Source of the DNA: PCRC01 sp017848435
Lineage (GTDB): Bacteria > Pseudomonadota > Gammaproteobacteria > Burkholderiales > Burkholderiaceae_C
Reading direction: 5' to 3'
Assembly: GCA_965284315.1 (NCBI GenBank)
Contig: OZ260072.1
Location: forward strand, 930,001 to 994,000
Length of the DNA stretch: 64,000 nt
Below the pieces are notes generated by a model. That model was not told the DNA's origin, did not search any database, and saw only the letters and a program-made list of their open reading frames with translations. The position numbers were made by a program, and so were the translations under genes. Below are positions 33,532 to 41,821 of the stretch, in pieces; the first letter of the stretch is position 1; the number at the start of each line of letters is the position of its first letter.

Positions 33532-35160
33532 ATGACCTCTACCACCGCTTCCAGCACCTCGCTCCAGGCCTTCACGCAGGCCAAACAGTTCCTGCTCGAC
33601 CACCGCACCGACTACGACACAGCCTATGCCGGCTTCCAGTGGCCACAGCTGGACGAGTTCAACTGGGCACTGGACTATTTCGATGGCATGGCGCGCGGCA
33701 ACGACGCGCCGGCGCTGTGGATCGTCGAAGAAGACGGCCGCGAAGAAAAGCTGAGCTTTGCCCAGATGTCGGCCCGCTCCAGCCAAGTGGCCAACTGGCT
33801 GCGCAGCCTGGGCGTGCAGCGCGGCGACCGCGTGCTGCTGATGCTGGGCAACCAGCGTGAGCTGTGGGAAACCATGCTGGCGGCGTTCAAGCTGGGCGCG
33901 GTGGTGATTCCCGCCACCACGCTGCTGGTGCACGACGACCTGGTCGACCGCTTCGAGCGCGGCGGCGTCAAACACGTGGTGGCCGGGGCCGAGCACGCCG
34001 CCAAATTTGCGGCCATCACGGGCAGCTACACCAAGGTCGCGGTGGGCGCGCCGGTGGCCGGCTGGCAATCCTTTGGTGCCGCCTATGCCGCGAGCAAGGA
34101 TTTCACGCCCGACGGCCCAACCCGGGCCACCTACCCGGTGGGGCATTTGTCCACCATGTACTGGATCGGCCTGCAGCCCGGCGACATCCACCTCAACATC
34201 TCGTCGCCCGGCTGGGCCAAGCACGCCTGGAGCTGCTTTTTTGCGCCGTGGAACGCAGGGGCCTGCATCTTCATCTTCAACTACGCCCGCTTCAAGGCCG
34301 AAGCGCTGCTCGCCACGCTGGAGCAATACGGTGTGACGGTGATGTGCGCGCCGCCCACCGTGTGGCGGCTGCTGATCCAGGCCGACCTGAAGCCCTGGAA
34401 AGTGCAACTGCGCGAACTGATTGGCGCCGGCGAGCCGCTGAACCCGGAAGTGATTGACCAGGTCAAAGAGGCCTGGGGCATCACCATCCGCGACGGCTTT
34501 GGCCAGACAGAAACCACCTGCCAGATCGGTAACAGCCCCGGCCAGAAAGTCATCGCGGGCAGCATGGGCCGTCCGCTGCCCGGCTACAAGGTGGTGCTGC
34601 TCGATGCCGACGACAAACCGGCGGACGAAGGCGAAGTCTCGCTCGACCTGTCGGCACGGCCGCTGGGCCTGATGCTGTGCTATTCCGGCGACGCCGAAAA
34701 AACCGCCGAAGTCATGCGCGACGGCCACTACCACACTGGCGACGTGGCGCAGCGCAGCGCCGACGGCTACATCACCTACGTCGGCCGGGCCGACGACGTG
34801 TTCAAGGCGTCCGATTACCGCATCAGCCCGTTCGAGCTGGAGTCGGTGCTGATCGAGCACCCCGCCGTGGCCGAAGCGGCCGTGGTGCCCAGCCCCGACC
34901 CGCTGCGGCTGGCCGTGCCCAAGGCTTTTGTGGTGTTGACGGCGGGCCACACGGCTGGGCCGGAGCTGGCGCGTGACATCCTCGCGTTCTGCCGTGACAA
35001 GCTGGCACCCTACAAACGCATCCGCCGCATCGAGTTCGCCGAACTGCCCAAAACCATCTCCGGCAAGATCCGCCGGGTGGACCTGCGCAAGGCCGAGGCC
35101 GCACAGCGCGCGGCGGGCACCCAGGGCGCGCTGGAGTTCTTTGAAGAAGACCTGGCTTAA
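33532..35160 (+). CDS. AMP-binding acyl-CoA synthetase, probably for short/medium or branched acids
   Basis: A 542-residue ANL-family ligase. RPLPGYKVVLLDADD, YHTGDVAQRSADGYITYVGRADDVFKASDYRISPFE (motifs A5-A8 region) and the C-terminal KTISGKIRRVDLR Lys (A10) are present. In place of a classical TSGTTG P-loop, this region reads ISSPGWAKHAWSCF, as in MACS/acetyl-CoA-synthetase-like enzymes. It activates a carboxylate to acyl-CoA through an acyl-AMP. The ATG at 33532 follows the icmF stop by one base, so the substrate may be isobutyrate, butyrate or another acid processed by IcmF; this is inference from context. It overlaps the next, minus-strand gene by four bases. Confidence 0.88.
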   Translation: MTSTTASSTSLQAFTQAKQFLLDHRTDYDTAYAGFQWPQLDEFNWALDYFDGMARGNDAPALWIVEEDGREEKLSFAQMSARSSQVANWLRSLGVQRGDRVLLMLGNQRELWETMLAAFKLGAVVIPATTLLVHDDLVDRFERGGVKHVVAGAEHAAKFAAITGSYTKVAVGAPVAGWQSFGAAYAASKDFTPDGPTRATYPVGHLSTMYWIGLQPGDIHLNISSPGWAKHAWSCFFAPWNAGACIFIFNYARFKAEALLATLEQYGVTVMCAPPTVWRLLIQADLKPWKVQLRELIGAGEPLNPEVIDQVKEAWGITIRDGFGQTETTCQIGNSPGQKVIAGSMGRPLPGYKVVLLDADDKPADEGEVSLDLSARPLGLMLCYSGDAEKTAEVMRDGHYHTGDVAQRSADGYITYVGRADDVFKASDYRISPFELESVLIEHPAVAEAAVVPSPDPLRLAVPKAFVVLTAGHTAGPELARDILAFCRDKLAPYKRIRRIEFAELPKTISGKIRRVDLRKAEAAQRAAGTQGALEFFEEDLA

Positions 35161-36218
35161 GTGGGCGTTGCCAGCGGCAGGTTGAGCAGCAGGTTCTGCG
35201 GCTTGAGTTTGAGAACGCCCTCCGCGTTCATGGCCAGACCCAGGTACACCGGCTTGCCGGCCACGTCGGCCCGCATGTCCAGCGGGTTGGCAAACTCCAG
35301 GCGGAACAGGCTCACCAGCCGCTGCATCCGCCCGGGTTCGACCGGGCGCTCTTCGTACAGGTCGTTCAGCAGGGCGCTGGCCTCGGTGTCCAGCCCGAGG
35401 TGCCAGCGCCAAGCCGGGTCGTCGATTTTCTGCACCGGGAGGATGGTGACGTCCACCCCCAGGAAATGCCGCACCCAGCGTTCCAGCACCTGCGCCAGCG
35501 CCTTCAGGCCGGAGCGGGCGCGCGTCATGTGGAACACCAGGCCGTGGCTCAGGTCCTGCGTCACCTCGTGTGTCAGGTCCAGCAGGAAGTTGAAGCGTTC
35601 CCCGGCCTGCCAATACTGCGCGACGTTGGTGTCGGCCAGCACCTGCATCTGCACCGTGGCCATGGGCGCGCCGCCCTGCACCAGCAGGCGGCCCACAGCG
35701 CCCAGGCCACCGGTTGCCTGCAGCAGGTCCACCGTGTCGCGGTCGGCGGCCAGCACCTGGCCGTCCTGCACGGTGATGCGCTGGGTGCGGAACAGCAGTT
35801 CGGCCGCACGCACCTGGTAGGCGTCTTCGGTGCCGTCCAGCAGGTGGCGCGTGATGGCCTGGGCCACCAGGTCGATGAACAGCGGCGGCAGGGTCACGGC
35901 GGGTTGCCGGAACAAGCCCGTGTACCAGGTCTCCAGCGTGCCAGCGGCCTGCACCGCGTCGCGAAAGCCCAGGAACAGCCGGTAGTTGGCCCGGGCGTCG
36001 ACATCGGCCAGGCGGGCGAGTTCGGCGTCGGCCACCACGCGGGCGGGTGACACCAGCAGGCTGGCGTGCAGCATGCGCTCGGCCGGGCAGGATTCGTCCA
36101 CCGGGGCGAGTTCGGGCCGGGCCAGGAACAGCCGCCAGTAGCCGGGCGTGGGCACCAGCCAGCCACGCGAATCCTGTTCGAGGTGCTGGAAGCCGCTGGC
36201 AGGCCAAAAATCAGGCAT
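35157..36218 (-). CDS. Conserved protein of unknown function (DUF6352-like)
   Basis: A 353-residue soluble protein with no signal peptide or membrane helix. The opening MPDFWPASGF and the motifs GWLVPTPGYWRLFLARPEL, PPLFIDLVAQAITRHLL and VFHMTRARSGLKALAQV look like a beta-proteobacterial family I recall as DUF6352; I cannot confirm the number. No catalytic motif is evident. The stop lies inside the end of the acyl-CoA synthetase gene (four bases, opposite strand). The start has no strong ribosome-binding site, but MPDFW fits the family. Confidence 0.6.
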   Translation of the reverse strand: MPDFWPASGFQHLEQDSRGWLVPTPGYWRLFLARPELAPVDESCPAERMLHASLLVSPARVVADAELARLADVDARANYRLFLGFRDAVQAAGTLETWYTGLFRQPAVTLPPLFIDLVAQAITRHLLDGTEDAYQVRAAELLFRTQRITVQDGQVLAADRDTVDLLQATGGLGAVGRLLVQGGAPMATVQMQVLADTNVAQYWQAGERFNFLLDLTHEVTQDLSHGLVFHMTRARSGLKALAQVLERWVRHFLGVDVTILPVQKIDDPAWRWHLGLDTEASALLNDLYEERPVEPGRMQRLVSLFRLEFANPLDMRADVAGKPVYLGLAMNAEGVLKLKPQNLLLNLPLATPT

Positions 36219-36360
36219 CGTTTTACATCTGCTTGCAATAATCCGACGGATATTGCGGGGGTTTACCGTGACTTCGTGGACTTTGCCGCGTCTGCCGCGT
36301 TCATAAGGTCATGATGGATTATCTTCACTCCCGCGTGGGCACTTTTTCCTGGACGCTGCC

Positions 36361-38337
36361 ATGACCTCTTTTCTGAACCCACGGCGTCTGGCCGGCCTGC
36401 TGGTGGCCGGACTGCTGGCCGGTGCCGCCTGGTCGCAAACCGACGTGAGCACCGACGCCGGGCAAGACCCCCCCGGGCGGGTGGCACGGATCGGCCTGGT
36501 CGAGGGCGCCGTCAGCACGGCGCAGGCGGGTGGTGACAACTGGGCCAACGCCTTGCTGAACCGGCCGCTGACCCGTGGCGACCGCGTCTGGGTGGCCGAA
36601 CGCGCCCGCAGCGAACTGCACATTGGCTCCACCGCGGTGCGGCTGAACAGCGCCACCAGCGTCAACGTGCTGACGCTGGACGACGACGTGGCTCAGCTCC
36701 AGCTCACCCAGGGCACGCTCAGCCTGCGGGTGCGCAACCTGTTCGACGGCGAACGCCTGCAGGTGGACACGCCCAATCTCGCCTTCAGTGTGGCCCAGCC
36801 GGGCGAGTACCGCATCGACGTGGACCCGGTGCGCAACACCACCCGCGTATCGGTGTGGGCCGGCTCGGGCGCCGCTTATGGCGAAAACGGCATGTCCTAC
36901 CCGCTGGCGCTGGCGCAGCAGGTGACGTTTGCCAGCACCAACCTGTCGCCGATTGCGGTGGCCAGTGTGGGCCTGCGCGACAGTTTCGAGGCCTGGGTCG
37001 CCGAACGCGACCGGCAGGAAGACATTGCCGTCAGCGCCCGCTACGTGTCGCGCGAGACCATGGGCTACCAGCAGCTGGACCAGCACGGCGACTGGGGCAA
37101 CGACGCCGCCTATGGCGCGGTCTGGTACCCGCGTGCGGTGGTGGCCGACTGGGCGCCCTACCGCTACGGCCACTGGGTCAACATCGCGCCCTGGGGCTGG
37201 ACCTGGATCGACGACGCGCCCTGGGGCTTTGCGCCTTTCCACTACGGCCGCTGGGCCTACGTGGGCAACCGCTGGGGCTGGGTGCCCGGCCCGGTGGTGC
37301 GGCGGCCGGTGTACGCCCCGGCGCTGGTGGGTTTTGTCGGCAACAACGCCGGTGTGAGTTTTGGTTTCCAGGTGGGCAGCAGCCAGCCTGGCGTGGGCTG
37401 GTTCCCGCTCGGCCCGGGCGAAGCCTGGCGGCCGTACTACCGCGCCAGCCCACGCTACGTGAACAACATCAACCGCCACGGCGCCTACCAGGCCAGCGCG
37501 GGCAGCTACCGCTACCAGCGCGCACCGCAAGCGGTGACGGTGGTGAACGCCGACACCTTCCGCCAGAGCCAGCCGGTGTGGCAGAACCGCGTGCGGCCAC
37601 CGCAAGAGCAGATCACCCGGGCCGAACTCGGGGCCGCCCCCAGCTTTGGTCTTGGGCGTGACAACCAGTACCGCAACCCGGGCCGCCCGTTGACACCCGG
37701 CGCCACGCCGCCCGGCACCGTGACGCAGCGCGAGGTGTTGACCGACCGCGCCGCCAACGACCGCAACCGCTTCAACGACGACCGCCGCGCCGAAGACCGC
37801 TGGCCGGACCGCGACAGGGACGGCCACAACGACAACGCCACCCGGCAGTGGCGCGACGACCGTGGTCGCTTCAACGTGCCCGCACCGCAGCAGCCTGAGC
37901 GCACCCACGTGCCACCCCAGGTGACGAACGCGGCACCGCAGTTCCAGGCCCCGCCCAACGCCATTCCCAACCAGGGCCGACCCAACGTGCGCGACGAGAC
38001 CCGCAACGACCCGCGCTATGGCCAGCCCCGTTACGAGCCGAGCCGTGACCCCCGCTACGGCCAGCGCAACGACGCGCCACCCGAACCACGCCGGGATCAG
38101 GCCCAGCGCGACCAGGCCGAGCAGTTCCTCCAGCAGCAGCGCCAGGCCACCGCCCGTTCGCAAGCCGATGCACAGGCACAAGCCCAGGCCTTGGCACAGG
38201 CCCGCGCTCAAGCTCAAGCTCAAGCTCAAGCTCAGCAACAAACCGCCCGTCCGACACGCGACGTGCCACGCCCCGGCCGCAACAACGACGACGACAACAA
38301 CGGCCGCCCCAGCCGCAACCCTGGCCCGCAGCGCTGA
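36361..38337 (+). CDS. Exported DUF6600/FecR-like protein with low-complexity C-terminus
   Basis: A 658-residue protein with a signal peptide (hydrophobic residues 9-22). Residues about 40-170 are FecR-like: beta strands with RVWVAERARSELHIGSTAVRLN. Residues about 230-420 are rich in Trp-Gly-Tyr, with WAPYRYGHW, WGWTWIDDAPWGF and WGWVPG at about 264-310, the DUF6600 signature. Residues 430-658 are disordered: Arg/Asp/Asn/Pro-rich, then a glutamine-alanine tract near 605-630. The Trp-rich module suggests a surface or periplasmic carbohydrate- or cell-wall-binding role, but no function is established. The gene stands alone with its own 5' region at 36219-36360. Confidence 0.75.
   Translation: MTSFLNPRRLAGLLVAGLLAGAAWSQTDVSTDAGQDPPGRVARIGLVEGAVSTAQAGGDNWANALLNRPLTRGDRVWVAERARSELHIGSTAVRLNSATSVNVLTLDDDVAQLQLTQGTLSLRVRNLFDGERLQVDTPNLAFSVAQPGEYRIDVDPVRNTTRVSVWAGSGAAYGENGMSYPLALAQQVTFASTNLSPIAVASVGLRDSFEAWVAERDRQEDIAVSARYVSRETMGYQQLDQHGDWGNDAAYGAVWYPRAVVADWAPYRYGHWVNIAPWGWTWIDDAPWGFAPFHYGRWAYVGNRWGWVPGPVVRRPVYAPALVGFVGNNAGVSFGFQVGSSQPGVGWFPLGPGEAWRPYYRASPRYVNNINRHGAYQASAGSYRYQRAPQAVTVVNADTFRQSQPVWQNRVRPPQEQITRAELGAAPSFGLGRDNQYRNPGRPLTPGATPPGTVTQREVLTDRAANDRNRFNDDRRAEDRWPDRDRDGHNDNATRQWRDDRGRFNVPAPQQPERTHVPPQVTNAAPQFQAPPNAIPNQGRPNVRDETRNDPRYGQPRYEPSRDPRYGQRNDAPPEPRRDQAQRDQAEQFLQQQRQATARSQADAQAQAQALAQARAQAQAQAQAQQQTARPTRDVPRPGRNNDDDNNGRPSRNPGPQR
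38206..38235 (+). repeat. Hexanucleotide tandem repeat GCTCAA
   Basis: Four exact copies of GCTCAA and one partial copy in the coding region of the DUF6600 protein, encoding alternating Ala-Gln. The unit is six bases, so changes in copy number alter the length of the Ala-Gln tract without shifting the frame. Confidence 0.85.
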
Positions 38338-38338
38338 T

Positions 38339-38406
38339 AAAACGCTATTGATTCAATAGCTGAATCGCAAGGCTTTACCAAGGCTTGAGGCGGCTTTTAT
38401 TCAAAA
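38339..38406 (+). repeat. Dispersed convergent-gap repeat, copy B
   Basis: About 68 bases after the DUF6600 stop, in the convergent gap before psd. It shares GCTATTGATTCAATAGCTG, AATCGCAAGGCTT, AAGGCTTGAGGC and a divergent tail CTTTTATTCAAAA with copies A, C and D. The first part contains the small palindrome TTGATTCAA. It starts within two bases of the plus-strand stop. Confidence 0.75.
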
Positions 38407-38417
38407 CCCGCTTTTAA

Positions 38418-38434
38418 AGCCGCCGCAGGCGGCT
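38418..38434 (-). terminator. Possible weak terminator of psd
   Basis: Perfect seven-base-pair stem AGCCGCC / GGCGGCT with a three-base loop, eight bases beyond the psd stop. On the minus strand it is followed only by TTAAAAG, so termination by this hairpin alone would be weak; the adjacent repeat copy B may add to it. Confidence 0.4.
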
Positions 38435-38441
38435 GGCAGGC

Positions 38442-39308
38442 TCACACAGGCAGCTGCACCAGCCGCTGCCCCATGCGGATGCGGCTGCCCGGCCCGATGC
38501 CCTCGCACAGCGTGAAGCCGGCGGGCACAAACAGCAGGATGGTGGAGCCGTGCTCGAACCAGCCCATTTCCTGCCCTTTGGCGAACGCCGCGTCGCACGG
38601 CAGGTGGTTGGGCCCGCGGTAGCGCAGGTGCAGGCGCACGTTGAGCCAGTGCAGCCGCATGCTGGCCACCAGCACCGCCGCCACCGGCACCAGCGCGACC
38701 GAGTGGCCTGAGGCCAGCGTGCCTTCGATCAAGGCGCGTTCGTTCTTGCAGAACAGCTTTTCCACCCGCTTGAGCGCCACCGGGTTCACGTTCCAGGTGT
38801 CGCCGCTGATGTAGGTCACCTGCTGCACCCGCATGTCGGCCGGTGCGTGAAAGCGGTGGTACATGCTGGCGGTGAGCCGCAGCGTGAGGTAGCAGCCGTC
38901 ACGGTAATGCCGCGCCAACGCGTCGCTGCCGGCCAGGTCTTCGAGCGTGTACGGGAAGCCCTTGGCCTGGAACACGGTGGTGCCCGCCACCGGGCCACAG
39001 GCCCCCACGATGGCGTCGCACGGACTGGTCAACACGCCAGGGTCGCTGTCCACCGGGCGGGCGCCGGGTTTCAGTTCGCGGGTGAAGCAGTCGTGCAGGC
39101 TGTGGAAGTGCTGCTGTTTTGCGTCGCTCAGGTCAAGGTCGGCAAACAGCCGCCAGACGGCCATCGACGCCCGCGCCACCCAAGGGTGGCGGATCTGGCT
39201 GAACCAGCCCATGAAGCGGGTCAGCGTGGTGCGGGGAATGCGGTTGGTGAGCAGGAAGTTCAGGTCTTCCTGCAGCAGCAAGGCGTCTCGAAGGCGGCGC
39301 AGATTCAT
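38442..39308 (-). CDS. psd: Phosphatidylserine decarboxylase proenzyme-like
   Basis: A 288-residue protein matching the full Psd fold. SPCDAIVG carries the Asp of the protease triad, MYHRFHAP the His, and EHGSTIL the Gly-Ser self-cleavage site that would produce the pyruvoyl group. It converts phosphatidylserine to phosphatidylethanolamine on the inner membrane. The cleavage motif is HGST instead of the usual LGST; the scissile Gly-Ser pair is kept, so activity is likely. The gene is divergent from a membrane-anchored aminotransferase 60 bases away, which suggests a specialised lipid role or a second Psd rather than simple housekeeping. Confidence 0.85.
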   Translation of the reverse strand: MNLRRLRDALLLQEDLNFLLTNRIPRTTLTRFMGWFSQIRHPWVARASMAVWRLFADLDLSDAKQQHFHSLHDCFTRELKPGARPVDSDPGVLTSPCDAIVGACGPVAGTTVFQAKGFPYTLEDLAGSDALARHYRDGCYLTLRLTASMYHRFHAPADMRVQQVTYISGDTWNVNPVALKRVEKLFCKNERALIEGTLASGHSVALVPVAAVLVASMRLHWLNVRLHLRYRGPNHLPCDAAFAKGQEMGWFEHGSTILLFVPAGFTLCEGIGPGSRIRMGQRLVQLPV

Positions 39309-39368
39309 ACGGTTGTCAATTCACACAGTTAAAAGAAAGGTCACGGTTTCACCACAGGCACACATTCC

Positions 39369-41027
39369 ATGGACTACGCCTTTGCACTCTCGGCCATTGC
39401 TGCGGCCAGCCTCGCCACCTTGGCCGTGGCCTCGCCCCGGCTGGCACGGCGCCTGGCGCTCTCGCGCGCCAAACACCCCGGCCTGGCCGGCCACTCGCGC
39501 ATGGCCAAGCGGGTGGTGGCGCAGATTCCCGGCTACGCCTACGACGACGACCGGTTCTTCGCGTCCGACGGCGCGCCTGCCGAGGTGGTGGCCCAACGCC
39601 GCCAGGCGATGTTGCGGCTGTCGGCCCAGTTCGCGCAGCAATACGCCCGCACGGTGCAGCAGACACACGACGTGCAAGACGGCCTGTCGGACCTGCAGTT
39701 CACCAGCGCCTACCGCGTGCCTTACCAGTACAGCCCCACGCTGCGCCGGTACCTGAAGACCGGCAGCTTTGCGCAGTCCAGCGCCGGCGTGACGGTGACC
39801 GACCTCGATGGCAATGTGGCCTACGACCTGACCGGCTCCTACGGCGTCAACCTGTTCGGCAACGACTTCTACAAAACCTGCATCGCCGAAGGCGCGGCGC
39901 GGGTACAAGACCTCGGGCCGGTGCTCGGCAGCTACCACCCCTGCGTGGCCGACAACGTGCGCCGGTTGCAACGCATCTCGGGGCTGGACGAGGTGTCGTT
40001 CCACATGTCGGGCACCGAGGCGGTGATGCAGGCGGTGCGGCTGGCGCGTTACCACACGCGCCGCACGCACCTGGTGCGCTTCTGTGGCGCCTACCACGGC
40101 TGGTGGGGCGATGTGCAGCCCGGCCCCGGCAACCCGGTCTCGCCGCACGAAACCTACACCTTGCGCGACATGCACGAACGCACACTCCAGGTGCTGCGCA
40201 CCCGGCGCGACATTGCCTGCGTGCTGGTGAACCCGCTGCAGGCCATGCACCCCAACAGCGGTGCACCCGGCGACTCCACGTTGCTGGACAGCGGTCGCAG
40301 CGCCCACTTTGACCGCGCCGCCTACACCGCCTGGCTGCAGCAGCTGCGCGCGGTCTGCACCGCGCGCGGCATTGTGCTGATCTTCGACGAGGTGTTTCTC
40401 GGCTTCCGGCTCGCGCCCGGCGGCGCTCAGGACTACTTCGGCGTGCGGGCCGACATGGTCACTTACGGCAAGACGCTGGGGGGCGGGCTGCCGGTGGGCG
40501 TGGTGTGTGGCCGCAAAGACCTGATGCGCCGCTTCCGCGACGACCGGCCGGCCGACATCTGTTTTGCCCGTGGCACCTTCAACGCCCACCCCTATGTGAT
40601 GGGCGCGATGCAGGTGTTTCTGGAGCGGCTCGAAGGCGAAGACTGCCAGGCGATGTACCAGGGGCTGGACGCCACCTGGAACGGCCGCGCCGAGCGGCTG
40701 AACGCCCAGCTGGCGGAAGCCCAACTGCCGCTGCGCGTGGCCAACATGGCCACCGTGTGGACGGTGCTGTACACCCAACCTTCGCGCTACAACTGGCTGC
40801 TGCAGTACTACCTGAAGCTGGAAGGCCTGGCACTGAGCTGGGTGGGCAGTGGCCGCATGGTTTTCAGCCTGAACTACACCGAGGCCGACTTCCAGGGCGT
40901 GGCCGACCGCTTCGTGAACGCCGCCCGGGCGATGCAGCAGGACGGCTGGTGGCATGCGGCACCCGGCCTGAGCAACCGCGGCATCCGCCGCAGCGTGCTC
41001 AAGGAAATGCTGGGCCACCGCTTCTGA
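39369..41027 (+). CDS. Membrane-anchored class III PLP aminotransferase (glutamate-1-semialdehyde aminomutase-like)
   Basis: A 552-residue protein. Residues about 4-24 are hydrophobic and should form a membrane anchor; such anchors are rare in fold-type I aminotransferases. The catalytic part starts near residue 110: FHMSGTEAVMQAVRLAR (phosphate loop), FCGAYHGWWGD, IFDEVFLGFR with Asp340, and TYGKTLGGG with the PLP-binding Lys368. The closest well-known relatives are GSA aminomutase-type enzymes. It probably transaminates an aldehyde or keto group of a lipid or polyketide at the membrane; the substrate is unknown. It is divergent from psd and converges on the Mpo1-like gene with three bases between the stops. 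Confidence 0.8.
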   Translation: MDYAFALSAIAAASLATLAVASPRLARRLALSRAKHPGLAGHSRMAKRVVAQIPGYAYDDDRFFASDGAPAEVVAQRRQAMLRLSAQFAQQYARTVQQTHDVQDGLSDLQFTSAYRVPYQYSPTLRRYLKTGSFAQSSAGVTVTDLDGNVAYDLTGSYGVNLFGNDFYKTCIAEGAARVQDLGPVLGSYHPCVADNVRRLQRISGLDEVSFHMSGTEAVMQAVRLARYHTRRTHLVRFCGAYHGWWGDVQPGPGNPVSPHETYTLRDMHERTLQVLRTRRDIACVLVNPLQAMHPNSGAPGDSTLLDSGRSAHFDRAAYTAWLQQLRAVCTARGIVLIFDEVFLGFRLAPGGAQDYFGVRADMVTYGKTLGGGLPVGVVCGRKDLMRRFRDDRPADICFARGTFNAHPYVMGAMQVFLERLEGEDCQAMYQGLDATWNGRAERLNAQLAEAQLPLRVANMATVWTVLYTQPSRYNWLLQYYLKLEGLALSWVGSGRMVFSLNYTEADFQGVADRFVNAARAMQQDGWWHAAPGLSNRGIRRSVLKEMLGHRF

Positions 41028-41030
41028 CGT

Positions 41031-41639
41031 TCAGCGGCGGTACTGTTCCGTGGCCGGGTCGAGCAGCTGGCCGCGCAGCAGATGGAACGGCGCCTTGAAG
41101 TAGAGCTTGATGTCGTGGAACGGGTCGGTAAAAATTTTGGTCGCCCAGACCAGGCCGGTCATCACGTCCTGCAAAAAGAACAGGTGCACGGTGCGGAACA
41201 GCAGACCGCCAAAACCCAACAGCAACCAGCCCATGCCCATCTGGTGCACGAAGCCCTCGCTGCTGGTGGCGGGCGTGACCAAGCCAAACAAATCGGGCTG
41301 CAGCCACAGCACCAGCGGCGACGCCGCCCACAGCGCCATCAGCACCACCTTGCGGCGCAGGTTGTAGCCCACCTTGATGGCTTCCTTGTGTTCGTGCGTG
41401 GCCTGGTTCACATGGTCGTAGCCCTTGGGCTCAAAGAAGAAATGGCCCGCCTGGCGGCTCGTCATGCCCACACCCCAGGCCAGCATCGCCGCGGCCACCG
41501 GGTCGGTGAACAGCAGCAGGTAGGCCAGCACAAAGCTCGACGCGCTGAGCAAATGCAGCGCCTGGTTGATGGTGCTGTGGTGGTAGTAGCGGTGGTCATC
41601 CCAGCGCTGGGTATGAAGGGCTTGCAGGAACGAATTCAC
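41031..41639 (-). CDS. Mpo1-like (DUF962) membrane protein
   Basis: A 202-residue protein with about four hydrophobic helices. It has a histidine-bearing start (DDHRYYHHSTINQALH) and the central segment SRQAGHFFFEPKGYDH, which resembles the conserved GHxxFE region of DUF962/Mpo1. Yeast Mpo1 is an iron dioxygenase that shortens 2-hydroxy fatty acids. The GTG at 41639 is preceded by AGAGGAGATGAC, a strong ribosome-binding site, which supports this start. Together with psd and the anchored aminotransferase it suggests lipid modification. The family match is by motif only; a plain DUF962-type membrane protein without enzyme activity is the alternative. Confidence 0.6.
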   Translation of the reverse strand: MNSFLQALHTQRWDDHRYYHHSTINQALHLLSASSFVLAYLLLFTDPVAAAMLAWGVGMTSRQAGHFFFEPKGYDHVNQATHEHKEAIKVGYNLRRKVVLMALWAASPLVLWLQPDLFGLVTPATSSEGFVHQMGMGWLLLGFGGLLFRTVHLFFLQDVMTGLVWATKIFTDPFHDIKLYFKAPFHLLRGQLLDPATEQYRR

Positions 41640-41821
41640 GTCATCTCCTCTGGGTGCACACAGGCGCCACGCCGGCCGGCAATGGCGTTAAACGAGTGGA
41701 TGGTGCCGGTGCCGCGTGTCATTTCGATGACGGCCCCGCCTGACGCACAACTGCCACGCACCTGCCACGCCAGCGACACACTGGCAGGCCACCATCACGG
41801 CACCAACGACGGGGCCACACC

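Noticed and set aside
33481..36207. Minus-strand open frame of 908 codons
   Set aside because: It covers the whole acyl-CoA synthetase gene in antisense; the translation is low-complexity Arg/Ala/Gly/His-rich with no domain, a common artefact of high-GC DNA.
38206..38235. Tandem repeat as a possible CRISPR or phase-variation switch
   Set aside because: Unit is six bases with no spacers, and length change keeps the frame, so neither CRISPR nor on/off switching fits.
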